A program made the translations under genes and the position numbers. The notes under the pieces were generated by a model. The model saw only the letters and a list, made by a program, of their open reading frames with translations. It searched no databases and was not told where the DNA came from. From the NCBI GenBank assembly GCA_903824665.1, contig CAIJXT010000034.1, positions 28,661 to 92,660 on the forward strand: DNA of 64,000 nt, in the 5' to 3' direction. This document shows positions 52,494 through 59,281 of this stretch, in pieces; within the stretch, counting starts at the first letter, position 1, and the number at the start of each line of letters is the position of its first letter. This DNA comes from an uncultured Bacteroidota bacterium. Its GTDB lineage: Bacteria > Bacteroidota > Bacteroidia > Chitinophagales > Chitinophagaceae.

Positions 52494-53276
52494 TTACCAG
52501 TCGCGCGACATTTTTACAGGTACTCCTTTCTCCTTTTTCATTTTGTCCTGCAACTTCTTCTCTTCCTGCTGCAGCGCATTCAACAAGCGCTCGGCTTCCT
52601 GAGGCGATAGTTTGCTGGGTTGGCTCTGTTGTTTTTGTTCTTTGTCTTCTTTCTTGTCTTTATTCTGATCGTCTTTGTTTTGCTGGTCTTTATTCTGATC
52701 GTCCTTTTTATCTTTATCGTCTTTCTTGTCCTTATTTTTTTCGTCTTTTTTGTCCTTGTCTTTCTCTTTGTCTTTTTTATCCTTTTCATCCTGCTGCTGC
52801 TTCTTCAGCATTTGTTCGGCATACGATAGGTTGTATTTAGCATCGGCATCCTGCGGGTTGCTACGCAGTGTTTTTTTGTAAGCACTTACAGCTTCCTCCC
52901 ACTTCTGCTGCGACATGTAGGTGTTGCCGATATTATAGTTGGCTGCCGATAAACTGCCTTTGTCTTTGGTCACCTTTGCGGTTTGCTCCATTACCTTACG
53001 GGACGAGTCAAACTGTTTCTGCTGGTAGAGACTATTGCCCAAATTGAAAAGACCGGGGGTGTAGGTAGGATTTTTCGCAACAGCCCTGGCATAGTCTGCC
53101 GCAGCTTCTTTGTACCGCTGCTGGCCATATAAAGAATTGCCCTTCTGCAGGTAGCGTGACACCTGACCCGAAAGCTGCCATGGAAACAAACAAAGCACAA
53201 CAAGAACATACAGCGCAAGCTGTGTGCAGGTCGGTACTGCTCTGAAACTAAAAATATATTTATGCAATTGCACCAT
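52494..53276 (-). CDS. TPR protein with Lys/Asp-rich tail (BatC-like)
   Basis: A 260-residue protein. The start at 53276 (MVQLHKYIFSF) overlaps the VWA gene end by 17 bases. An N-terminal hydrophobic segment (about 20-37) exports or anchors it. Three tetratricopeptide repeats follow (about 45-145: YLQKGNSLYGQQRYKEAAADYARAV, PGLFNLGNSLYQQKQF, AANYNIGNTYMSQQKWEEAVSAYKK). The next 75 residues or so are almost only K, D, E, N and Q, then a short conserved-looking end (SPQEAERLLNALQQEEKKLQDKMKKE). This layout matches BatC of the Bacteroides aerotolerance operon. It probably acts in the periplasm with the VWA partner. Confidence 0.85.
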   Translation of the reverse strand: MVQLHKYIFSFRAVPTCTQLALYVLVVLCLFPWQLSGQVSRYLQKGNSLYGQQRYKEAAADYARAVAKNPTYTPGLFNLGNSLYQQKQFDSSRKVMEQTAKVTKDKGSLSAANYNIGNTYMSQQKWEEAVSAYKKTLRSNPQDADAKYNLSYAEQMLKKQQQDEKDKKDKEKDKDKKDEKNKDKKDDKDKKDDQNKDQQNKDDQNKDKKEDKEQKQQSQPSKLSPQEAERLLNALQQEEKKLQDKMKKEKGVPVKMSRDW

Positions 53277-54282
53277 CGGTCTTGATTTTTGCCTTTTTTC
53301 TGGCGCCGGGCAACAGCCACTCAACAACCAATAACAGGAAACCTACAAAGAGAAAATACTGAAAATAACTTGTAAAATCTGTAAACATCAAAGAGCCCAG
53401 ATTTTTCTGCTCCATACCTTCAAGCGCTCCATTTAGCCGTTCGGCTACCTCATCAGTATTGACCAGCAAGCTGTAGGATCCGTGTCCTGCCTTTGCTACC
53501 GATCTCAGGGCTTCTTCGTTCAGTCTGGTAACTACGGGACTACCGTTTTCGTCGAGCTTAAGGGCTTTCGTATCCGGATCATACAAAGTACTACCCTGCT
53601 GAGACCCCACACCGATCGTATGTATAATCACCCCCTCATCTGCTGCCTGCCGTGCGGCATCAATAGCCTTCTCATCATGGTCTTCGCCATCTGAAATGAC
53701 AATCAGAGATTTGTATTTCCGCTCATTACGGGAAAACGATTCCATACCCATATTAATCGCGTCTGCAATCACTGTGCCCTGAGTAGGTACGATATCCGGT
53801 GATACGTTCTGCAGGATCATTTTTATGGTACTATAGTCGACCGTAAGCGGCACCTGCATGTACGACTTGCCGGCAAAAACGATAAGTGCAACCCTATCGT
53901 TTTTCATCTTGTCTGTAAGCCGCATAATAAGCTGCTTGGCGCGTGTCAGCCGATCGGGTTGGAGATCTTTAGCCAGCATACTCTTGCTCACATCGAGCGC
54001 TATTACCACATCCACACCCTTGCGTTCAGTTTTCTCTGTTTTATCTCCCATCCTAAGGTTTGCCCAGCCAAAAATGAGCGACGTCAGGGCAACAGTAAGC
54101 AAAATGAATTTTGTTGTACTGCGCCCGGGTATATACCCCTGTATCTGGCCAGCGAGCAATTGTTCATTGCCCAGCTTCTGGATCTTATTCCGTCGCCAGA
54201 ACCGGAGACCTACGAAAAGCACAATGAGCAGTGGCAAAAGGGCCAAAGCATAGAGATAGTTTATGTGTTGAAACTGGAACAT
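53260..54282 (-). CDS. VWA-domain membrane protein (BatA/BatB-like)
   Basis: A 340-residue protein. The start at 54282 (MFQFQHINYLYALAL) is supported by a -7 box 12 bases upstream. Two N-terminal membrane helices (about 7-25 and 55-73) precede a von Willebrand A domain (about 85-290) with the metal-ion site DVVIALDVSKSM (DxSxS pattern as DVSKS) and later VISDGEDHD. A last helix (about 313-333) closes the protein. Bat proteins are linked with oxygen tolerance in Bacteroides, but their biochemical role is not settled. The usual moxR, DUF58, batD and batE neighbours are missing here; only this gene and the TPR gene are present. Confidence 0.88.
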   Translation of the reverse strand: MFQFQHINYLYALALLPLLIVLFVGLRFWRRNKIQKLGNEQLLAGQIQGYIPGRSTTKFILLTVALTSLIFGWANLRMGDKTEKTERKGVDVVIALDVSKSMLAKDLQPDRLTRAKQLIMRLTDKMKNDRVALIVFAGKSYMQVPLTVDYSTIKMILQNVSPDIVPTQGTVIADAINMGMESFSRNERKYKSLIVISDGEDHDEKAIDAARQAADEGVIIHTIGVGSQQGSTLYDPDTKALKLDENGSPVVTRLNEEALRSVAKAGHGSYSLLVNTDEVAERLNGALEGMEQKNLGSLMFTDFTSYFQYFLFVGFLLLVVEWLLPGARKKAKIKTDGAIA

Positions 54283-54294
54283 AAGGATAAGTCG

Positions 54295-54302
54295 CAAATT
54301 TA
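54295..54302 (-). promoter_or_regulatory. -7 promoter box TAAATTTG of the Bat pair
   Basis: An exact TAnnTTTG match on the minus strand, 12 bases before the ATG at 54282. A possible TTG start at 54297 falls inside the box and is rejected. Confidence 0.65.
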
Positions 54303-54504
54303 AAAGGGCAAACTATAAAATGTGCAATAAAGAAATGTGATTTTGATTTTCTTTAACAAGTCAATCCCCCATTGATGCAACAATATTAACGGTCCTTATG
54401 CTATAAAGCGCCACGATTTTTCATAAGCAGTTGACTTCTACATATTCTTTCTACCTTTATAGTGGTATAAAATATGGTGATACCGAAATTTACATGTACA
54501 TACA

Positions 54505-54512
54505 TACATTTG
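54505..54512 (+). promoter_or_regulatory. -7 promoter box TACATTTG of marR
   Basis: An exact TAnnTTTG match four bases before the ATG at 54517. The palindrome TACATGTA (54491-54498) and the TACATACATACAT repeat directly upstream could be the regulator's own operator. Confidence 0.65.
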
Positions 54513-54516
54513 CATT

Positions 54517-54984
54517 ATGAAACTCGAAGACGCAATTAAGTCAAATCGTTTCTCCAACGAAAGGCACAAGGCTACAGTAAATCTGCTGTATACAACTTAC
54601 TGGCTGAAAGATACCTTCAGTTCAACGATGAAGGAATTCGGGTTGACGATGGAGCAGCATAATGTGCTGCGGATACTGAAGGGATCTCACCCGAAGGAAC
54701 TGTGTGTAAAAGAAATAGGTTCGCGAACAATAGAGAAAAGCTCGAATGTACCACGCATAATAGACCGGCTGGTGGCCAAAAAACTGGTGAAACGTGTGCA
54801 GTCTAAAGAAGACAAAAGGGAGACACTGGTTTCGCTGACTGAAAAAGGAATCACGACCATAGACAAAGCAAGAAAGCGAGTGGATGAACTCACGGATAGC
54901 ATGCTGAACATAAATGAGCAGGAAGCCCACTTGCTGAACACACTGCTGGAAAAGATGAGAGAAGTAAAGAACACTGAAGAATAG
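54517..54984 (+). CDS. MarR-family transcriptional regulator
   Basis: A 155-residue winged helix-turn-helix protein: TMEQHNVLRILKGSHPKELCVKEIGSRTIEKSSNVPRIIDRLVAKKLVKRVQSKEDKRETLVSLTEKGITTIDKA contains the recognition helix and the basic wing (KEDKRETLVSLT). Helical dimerisation segments flank it. It lies 36 bases upstream of a YceI-family gene, a pairing common in Bacteroidota, and most likely represses its own operon. The ligand is unknown. Confidence 0.92.
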   Translation: MKLEDAIKSNRFSNERHKATVNLLYTTYWLKDTFSSTMKEFGLTMEQHNVLRILKGSHPKELCVKEIGSRTIEKSSNVPRIIDRLVAKKLVKRVQSKEDKRETLVSLTEKGITTIDKARKRVDELTDSMLNINEQEAHLLNTLLEKMREVKNTEE

Positions 54985-55020
54985 CGACAATTTCAATAAA
55001 TTATCATAAAAAAGCAAAGT

Positions 55021-55551
55021 ATGGCAAACACAAAATGGACACTTGAACCATCACATTCAGAAGTGAATTTCAAAGTAAGACACATGATGATCAGCAACGT
55101 ATCTGGTCAGTTCAGAAAATTTGACAGCAGTGTTGAAACCGAAGGTGACGACATCTCAACAGCAAAGGTGCATTTTTCGGCAGAAGTAGATTCTATCTCT
55201 ACCAATAATGAACAACGCGACGGACATCTGAAATCACCTGATTTTTTTGATGCTGCTACACACCCGAATTTGACGTTCGAGAGCACATCGATGGAGAAAA
55301 CCGGCGAGGACACCTACAAATTGCATGGCAATATGACTATGCGCGGTGTTACGAAAGAAGTGACATTTGATGCTGAATTTGGCGGCATGATCAAAGACCC
55401 ATGGGGCAACATCCGTGCGGGATTTACGGTGAACGGAAAAGTAAACAGAAAAGACTACGGCCTGAACTGGAGCGCACTCACCGAGACCGGAGGCATAGTT
55501 GTGGCCGATGATGTGCGTTTTGAAGCACATGTTGAATACATAAAAGGATAG
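55021..55551 (+). CDS. YceI-family lipid-binding protein
   Basis: A 176-residue lipocalin-like barrel protein: TKWTLEPSHSEVNFKVRHMMISNVSGQFRKFD at the start, AEVDSISTNNEQRDGHLKSPDFFDAATHPNLTFES in the middle and the closing NGKVNRKDYGLNWSALTETGGIVVADDVRFEAHVEYIKG are all family hallmarks. YceI proteins bind long isoprenoid lipids. There is no signal peptide, so this one is cytoplasmic, as is usual for MarR-linked copies. It is co-transcribed with the MarR gene and followed by a terminator. Confidence 0.94.
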   Translation: MANTKWTLEPSHSEVNFKVRHMMISNVSGQFRKFDSSVETEGDDISTAKVHFSAEVDSISTNNEQRDGHLKSPDFFDAATHPNLTFESTSMEKTGEDTYKLHGNMTMRGVTKEVTFDAEFGGMIKDPWGNIRAGFTVNGKVNRKDYGLNWSALTETGGIVVADDVRFEAHVEYIKG

Positions 55552-55570
55552 TATCAAAAGTCAATAATTG

Positions 55571-55603
55571 TGCGGCATGCTATGTGAGCGTGCCGCATTT
55601 TTA
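55571..55603 (+). terminator. Rho-independent terminator after the yceI gene
   Basis: TGCGGCATGC (55571-55580) pairs with GCGTGCCGCA (55588-55597) around loop TATGTGA, with a T-run following. Confidence 0.9.
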
Positions 55604-55713
55604 TTTTGGGCAAGCATAAAAACAATGAGAAAGAAATAACCGAAAAAACGCTGGCACTCAACCACAGTACGAATTGATGAAAATAATATTTCTAAAATAA
55701 GTTAACCGATACG

Positions 55714-55721
55714 TACATTTG
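55714..55721 (+). promoter_or_regulatory. -7 promoter box TACATTTG of the B12 operon
   Basis: An exact TAnnTTTG match immediately before the riboswitch, placing the transcription start near 55727. Confidence 0.6.
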
Positions 55722-55725
55722 CAAT

Positions 55726-55936
55726 GCATAGGTTCCGGTAAACGAGCGTTTCGTTGCCAGATTAAAAGGGAATCAGGTGAGAATCCTGGACATTTCCCGA
55801 TGCTGTTAGCTCCAAATAAAAAAGCTCTTTTTGCATCCTGTATTGCCACTGTTCCTGACTTGTAGCGCATAACGCCAACAACAGGAATGGGAAGGCCGCA
55901 AAAGAGTGGAGTAAGTCAGAAGACCTGCCTGTGTAA
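55726..55936 (+). ncRNA. Cobalamin riboswitch
   Basis: The conserved elements of the B12 riboswitch appear in order. AGGTTCCGGT at the 5' strand of the closing helix is followed by a short hairpin region. Then come AAAAGGGAATCAGGTGAGAATCC, the heart of the B12 box region, and GGACATTTCCCGATGCTGTTAG. A variable arm follows, then GGAATGGGAAGGCCGCAAAAGAGTGGAGTAAGTCAGAAGACCTGCC, whose AAGTCAGAAGACCTGCC is the other hallmark. ACCTGCCT pairs back to the start. It should lower expression of the four downstream surface-protein genes when B12 is plentiful. Confidence 0.93.
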
Positions 55937-55964
55937 CCACCGTACGGTAAACGCTGTATGGTGG
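55937..55964 (+). promoter_or_regulatory. Hairpin after the riboswitch, possible expression platform
   Basis: CCACCGTA (55937-55944) pairs with TATGGTGG (55957-55964) around a 12-base loop. It starts at the end of the aptamer, so it may be exclusive with, or stacked on, the closing helix. No T-run follows, so control is probably at translation or RNA stability. Another 125 bases of leader follow before the ATG at 56090. Confidence 0.5.
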
Positions 55965-56089
55965 AACTTATCGCTGCTTTCGGGAACAAAAGCACAGATA
56001 AGACAAAGGCAGGTAATGCTGTTTTTCTCTGTATCTGATTTCACCCAAGGGCTGCATAATGAAAATTGTATTTAAAAACCAATTTCTAT

Positions 56090-57103
56090 ATGCGCAAAAT
56101 TGCATTGTTATTCGCAGTTGCTGTACTATGTACTGCGGCAGCAAGGGCACAGACAGTTGCCACGTTCGAAACACTGAGCCTGGCTCATGCCGACACGTTC
56201 TACACAAATTATACCGCATCAGGTACTGATGTAGGATTCAACAACGGTCTTGCCCGTTTCAAATGTGTGTATGACACCTCATGGGGCGGATTCTGGGAAC
56301 AGGGATTCGCGTACTCTAACATGACGGACAGTGTCACGAGCGGATTTACGAATCAGTACGCAGCAAAAACGGGGATAGGGCATGCCGGTTCTGACAAATA
56401 TGCTGTTGCCTACTGCTACAATCCTACGACGTTTCAGAATAACACCAAAATCATGCTTACCGGCGCAGCGATGGGTCATCCCGTAAAGGGTTTCTTTGTA
56501 ACCAACAACACGTATGCATACAACAGTATGCGGGATGGAGACATGTTTGCCCGAAAATTTCATAATGGAGACTGGTTTAAGCTGATGGTACGGGGCTATT
56601 ATAACGGCATTTTGAAACCGGACAGTCTTGGTTTTTACCTGGCCAACTTCCTTCAGCCCGACTCAAATGACAATTACATAGTGAACACCTGGGAATGGTT
56701 CAATCTGGAACCACTGGGCAAGGTAGACAGCTTGTTGTTTACGCTTTCGTCAACAGACAACAGCTCTTTTGGAATGAACACACCAGCGTATTTTTGTGTA
56801 GATGACTTCACCACCTATGAAACCTTTGACACGACCACCCCTCCACCCACTGCGCTGCAGGAACAGACTGGTGCGGTACTGAAAATGTATCCAAACCCAG
56901 CGAAAAATGTACTGTATGTGGATGTTGCTGACAACAGTGCTGAAAGGATTGTGATCAGCAATATTGCGGGAAGTGTACTGAAATCAATTAACACTCCGGC
57001 AATACACAACGAAATCAATACAGCAGACCTGGCGCCAGGTATCTATCAGGTGCAGGTGTTAGCTCATGGAAAAATGGCTATCATGCGTTTTGTAAAAGAA
57101 TAG
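56090..57103 (+). CDS. DUF4465 protein with T9SS sorting domain (BtuH-like B12-locus protein)
   Basis: A 337-residue protein. The start at 56090 (MRKIALLFAVAVLCTAAARAQ) gives a clean signal peptide. Residues about 25-245 are a DUF4465 domain (FETLSLAHADTFYTNYTASGT, WGGFWEQGFAYSNMTDS, NKIMLTGAAMGHPVKGFFVTNNTYAYNSM, FCVDDFTTYE), predicted to be a beta-sandwich. The last 80 residues are a type A T9SS sorting domain (LKMYPNPAKNVLYVDV ... LAPGIYQVQVLAHGKMAIMRFVKE). It is the first gene under the cobalamin riboswitch. DUF4465 proteins occur in B12-riboswitch loci of Bacteroides, and I believe the BtuH B12-binding lipoproteins are of this kind. B12 capture at the cell surface is therefore the likely role. 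Confidence 0.87.
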   Translation: MRKIALLFAVAVLCTAAARAQTVATFETLSLAHADTFYTNYTASGTDVGFNNGLARFKCVYDTSWGGFWEQGFAYSNMTDSVTSGFTNQYAAKTGIGHAGSDKYAVAYCYNPTTFQNNTKIMLTGAAMGHPVKGFFVTNNTYAYNSMRDGDMFARKFHNGDWFKLMVRGYYNGILKPDSLGFYLANFLQPDSNDNYIVNTWEWFNLEPLGKVDSLLFTLSSTDNSSFGMNTPAYFCVDDFTTYETFDTTTPPPTALQEQTGAVLKMYPNPAKNVLYVDVADNSAERIVISNIAGSVLKSINTPAIHNEINTADLAPGIYQVQVLAHGKMAIMRFVKE

Positions 57104-57150
57104 CATTGGGAGCAATACCCGTTTTGACTGATAATACTTAACTTCAACAT

Positions 57151-58149
57151 ATGCGTTCTATACTTTTTCTGTGCTGCCTGCTGATACAATATTGTGCTGT
57201 GGCGCAATATGCGCCGCAGGCTGGCCTGGCAGGCAGCACAGCAATCAGTGCAGGGAGCCCCGCGATAACAGGCTGGGCCAGCACCTGTGCTGTACAAAGG
57301 GGCTATATTGACATTGCCAATACTACACTGGGAACAGTGACCGGAGGTGACAGCGCCAACGCAACCGGCAGCGCCGACGGATATATAGTGTGCCTGGGCG
57401 ATAGCGGCGTAGCAACACTACGCTTTGAGGCCGCACTATACGACGGGCCGGGACCGGATTTTGCAGTTTTCGAAAATGGCTTTACAGATCCAGCCAATCC
57501 GGAAATGGCGTTTCTGGAGCTGGCATTTGCAGAAGTAAGCTCTGATGGAATCAACTATTTCAGATTTCCTGCCAACTCCAATACTGGAACTAATACACAA
57601 ATACCCGGATCGGGTGTGTATATGGTTGCATCCTTAATCAATAACCTTGCGGGCAAATATGTGGCAACGTATGGTACCCCATTCGATCTACAGGAAATGG
57701 CAGGGCTGGCGGGTCTTGATATCAACAATGTTACCCATGTGCGACTGGTAGATGTGGTGGGAAGCCTGTCGGGACATCAGTCTAAAGATGTTGCGGGTAA
57801 AACCATCAACGACCCCTACCCTACCAATTTCGCCAGCGGCGGCTTTGATCTGGATGCGGTTGCAGCACTGCATCAGGTAAGCGCCGGAACATCTTTGGTT
57901 TTTGCGGAAGTGGCTGCTTCGGTGTATCCTAATCCAGCTTCAGACCAAGTGACGATAACCATAAACAAAGCTGCACGAAAAGGGCTCACCCTGACTGCCA
58001 GATCAATCACCGGAACAGTGATGGGAACCACCGTGATCACCGCAACATCCGCAACTTTGAACATAGCTAACTACCCTGCCGGCTTGTATTATCTTACCGT
58101 TATCGAAGCGAACGAAACCATATGGGCTGGAAAGATCGCCAAATACTGA
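57151..58149 (+). CDS. Second T9SS-sorted surface protein of the B12 operon
   Basis: A 332-residue protein with signal peptide MRSILFLCCLLIQYCAVAQ. The mature body (about 20-250) is a beta-rich domain with the conserved-looking run DGPGPDFAVFENGF, AFLELAFAEVSSDGINYFRFPA and VRLVDVVGS, ending NDPYPTNFASGGFDLDAVAALHQ, a layout like carbohydrate-binding jelly rolls. A type A T9SS sorting domain closes it (VAASVYPNPASDQVTITI ... YPAGLYYLTVIEANETIWAGKIAKY). It sits 47 bases after the DUF4465 gene, and its end overlaps the next gene by 28 bases, so translation is coupled. Proteins of this type recur in Bacteroidota B12 loci; the exact role is unknown. Confidence 0.82.
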   Translation: MRSILFLCCLLIQYCAVAQYAPQAGLAGSTAISAGSPAITGWASTCAVQRGYIDIANTTLGTVTGGDSANATGSADGYIVCLGDSGVATLRFEAALYDGPGPDFAVFENGFTDPANPEMAFLELAFAEVSSDGINYFRFPANSNTGTNTQIPGSGVYMVASLINNLAGKYVATYGTPFDLQEMAGLAGLDINNVTHVRLVDVVGSLSGHQSKDVAGKTINDPYPTNFASGGFDLDAVAALHQVSAGTSLVFAEVAASVYPNPASDQVTITINKAARKGLTLTARSITGTVMGTTVITATSATLNIANYPAGLYYLTVIEANETIWAGKIAKY

Positions 58150-59195
58150 TACTGGTCTTATCGGTATTATTGTGGGCATGTGTGAAAGACAAACCTGCAA
58201 AAGTGAATACGCCAGCGGGCAAGGCAGGCAGCGTGTACATAGTATGTGAAGGCAACTTTGGCAATGGCGATGCAACGCTGTATAGCTACGACAAAAAAAG
58301 CGACAGTGTATATGGCGACTTGTATAAGGCTGCAAACGGCCAGTCGCTGGGTGATGTTTTTCAGAGTATGCGGCGAATAGGGGACAGTTTGTACCTGTGT
58401 ATCAATAATTCTGATAAAATAGTTGTACTTCATGCGCTTACCCACCGTTTTGCCGGCCAGATCAACATCCCCAAACCTCGATACATCGTTCCCCTCAGTA
58501 CCGACAAAGCATTTGTCTCGACCCTTTACAGCAACAAAGTCTATACCATCAACCCAAAGACACTATTCCTAACAGGTGAAATGACTTTCCCCCATAATAA
58601 TCCTGAAGGGATGTGTATCAGCGGCAGCAATCTGTATGTATGCCCATGGGATACCACCTGCAACAAAATATATAGTACAGACGTAACGAGCGGCATTGCG
58701 ACGCAGGCGATAACCCTGACAGGATATGCACCACATGCTGTACTTACCGACAGGGAACAGATGCTGTGGGTGCTGTCTGGCAATGTGACCAAGGGCAGGC
58801 AGGCGGTGCTTTCGAGGGTTGATCCTTCGACGGGCAGTGTTGTGAAAACCTATACCTTTCCGGCAGGTACAGACCCCATAAAACCAGTTTTTAATGCAAC
58901 CAGGGATACGCTTTACTTTATACAGGTAAAATATGACGGAACAAACACCAATAACGGTATATACAGGATGCATCTGCATGATGCAGCCTTACCAGCCACC
59001 CCATTCATCAGTGCCAACACATACCAATATTTCTGGGCGTTGGGTATAGACCCTGCGACAGGGGATATCTACGTGGGCGATCCTAAGGGCTTTTCGCAAA
59101 AAGGAACGGTGACAATATACAAATCTGATGGTATGCCTATAAGAACATTTACCGTAGGGCTTGGTCCCGGCCAATTCTATTTTGAAACACAATAA
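58122..59195 (+). CDS. btuG: BtuG-like YncE/DUF5074 beta-propeller lipoprotein
   Basis: A 357-residue predicted lipoprotein: signal ILILVLSVLLWACVKD with lipobox LWAC. The mature part is a seven-bladed propeller of the YncE type (GSVYIVCEGNFGNGDATLYSYDKKS, LYLCINNSDKIVVLHALT, AFVSTLYSNKVYTINPKT, NLYVCPWDTTCNKIYSTD, LWVLSGNV, LYFIQVK, GDIYVGDPKGF). BtuG of Bacteroides is such a propeller, sits on BtuB and binds B12 extremely tightly. The riboswitch upstream and the receptor gene 86 bases downstream make the same function likely. The start overlaps the previous gene by 28 bases. Confidence 0.86.
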   Translation: MGWKDRQILILVLSVLLWACVKDKPAKVNTPAGKAGSVYIVCEGNFGNGDATLYSYDKKSDSVYGDLYKAANGQSLGDVFQSMRRIGDSLYLCINNSDKIVVLHALTHRFAGQINIPKPRYIVPLSTDKAFVSTLYSNKVYTINPKTLFLTGEMTFPHNNPEGMCISGSNLYVCPWDTTCNKIYSTDVTSGIATQAITLTGYAPHAVLTDREQMLWVLSGNVTKGRQAVLSRVDPSTGSVVKTYTFPAGTDPIKPVFNATRDTLYFIQVKYDGTNTNNGIYRMHLHDAALPATPFISANTYQYFWALGIDPATGDIYVGDPKGFSQKGTVTIYKSDGMPIRTFTVGLGPGQFYFETQ

Positions 59196-59281
59196 TTCCC
59201 GAAACTGCCTGAGCAAGCATTTAGCAGTTGCGTATCTCAGGCGAAGACCAAGTGTAAAACCTCCAGTATAAGCACACCACA

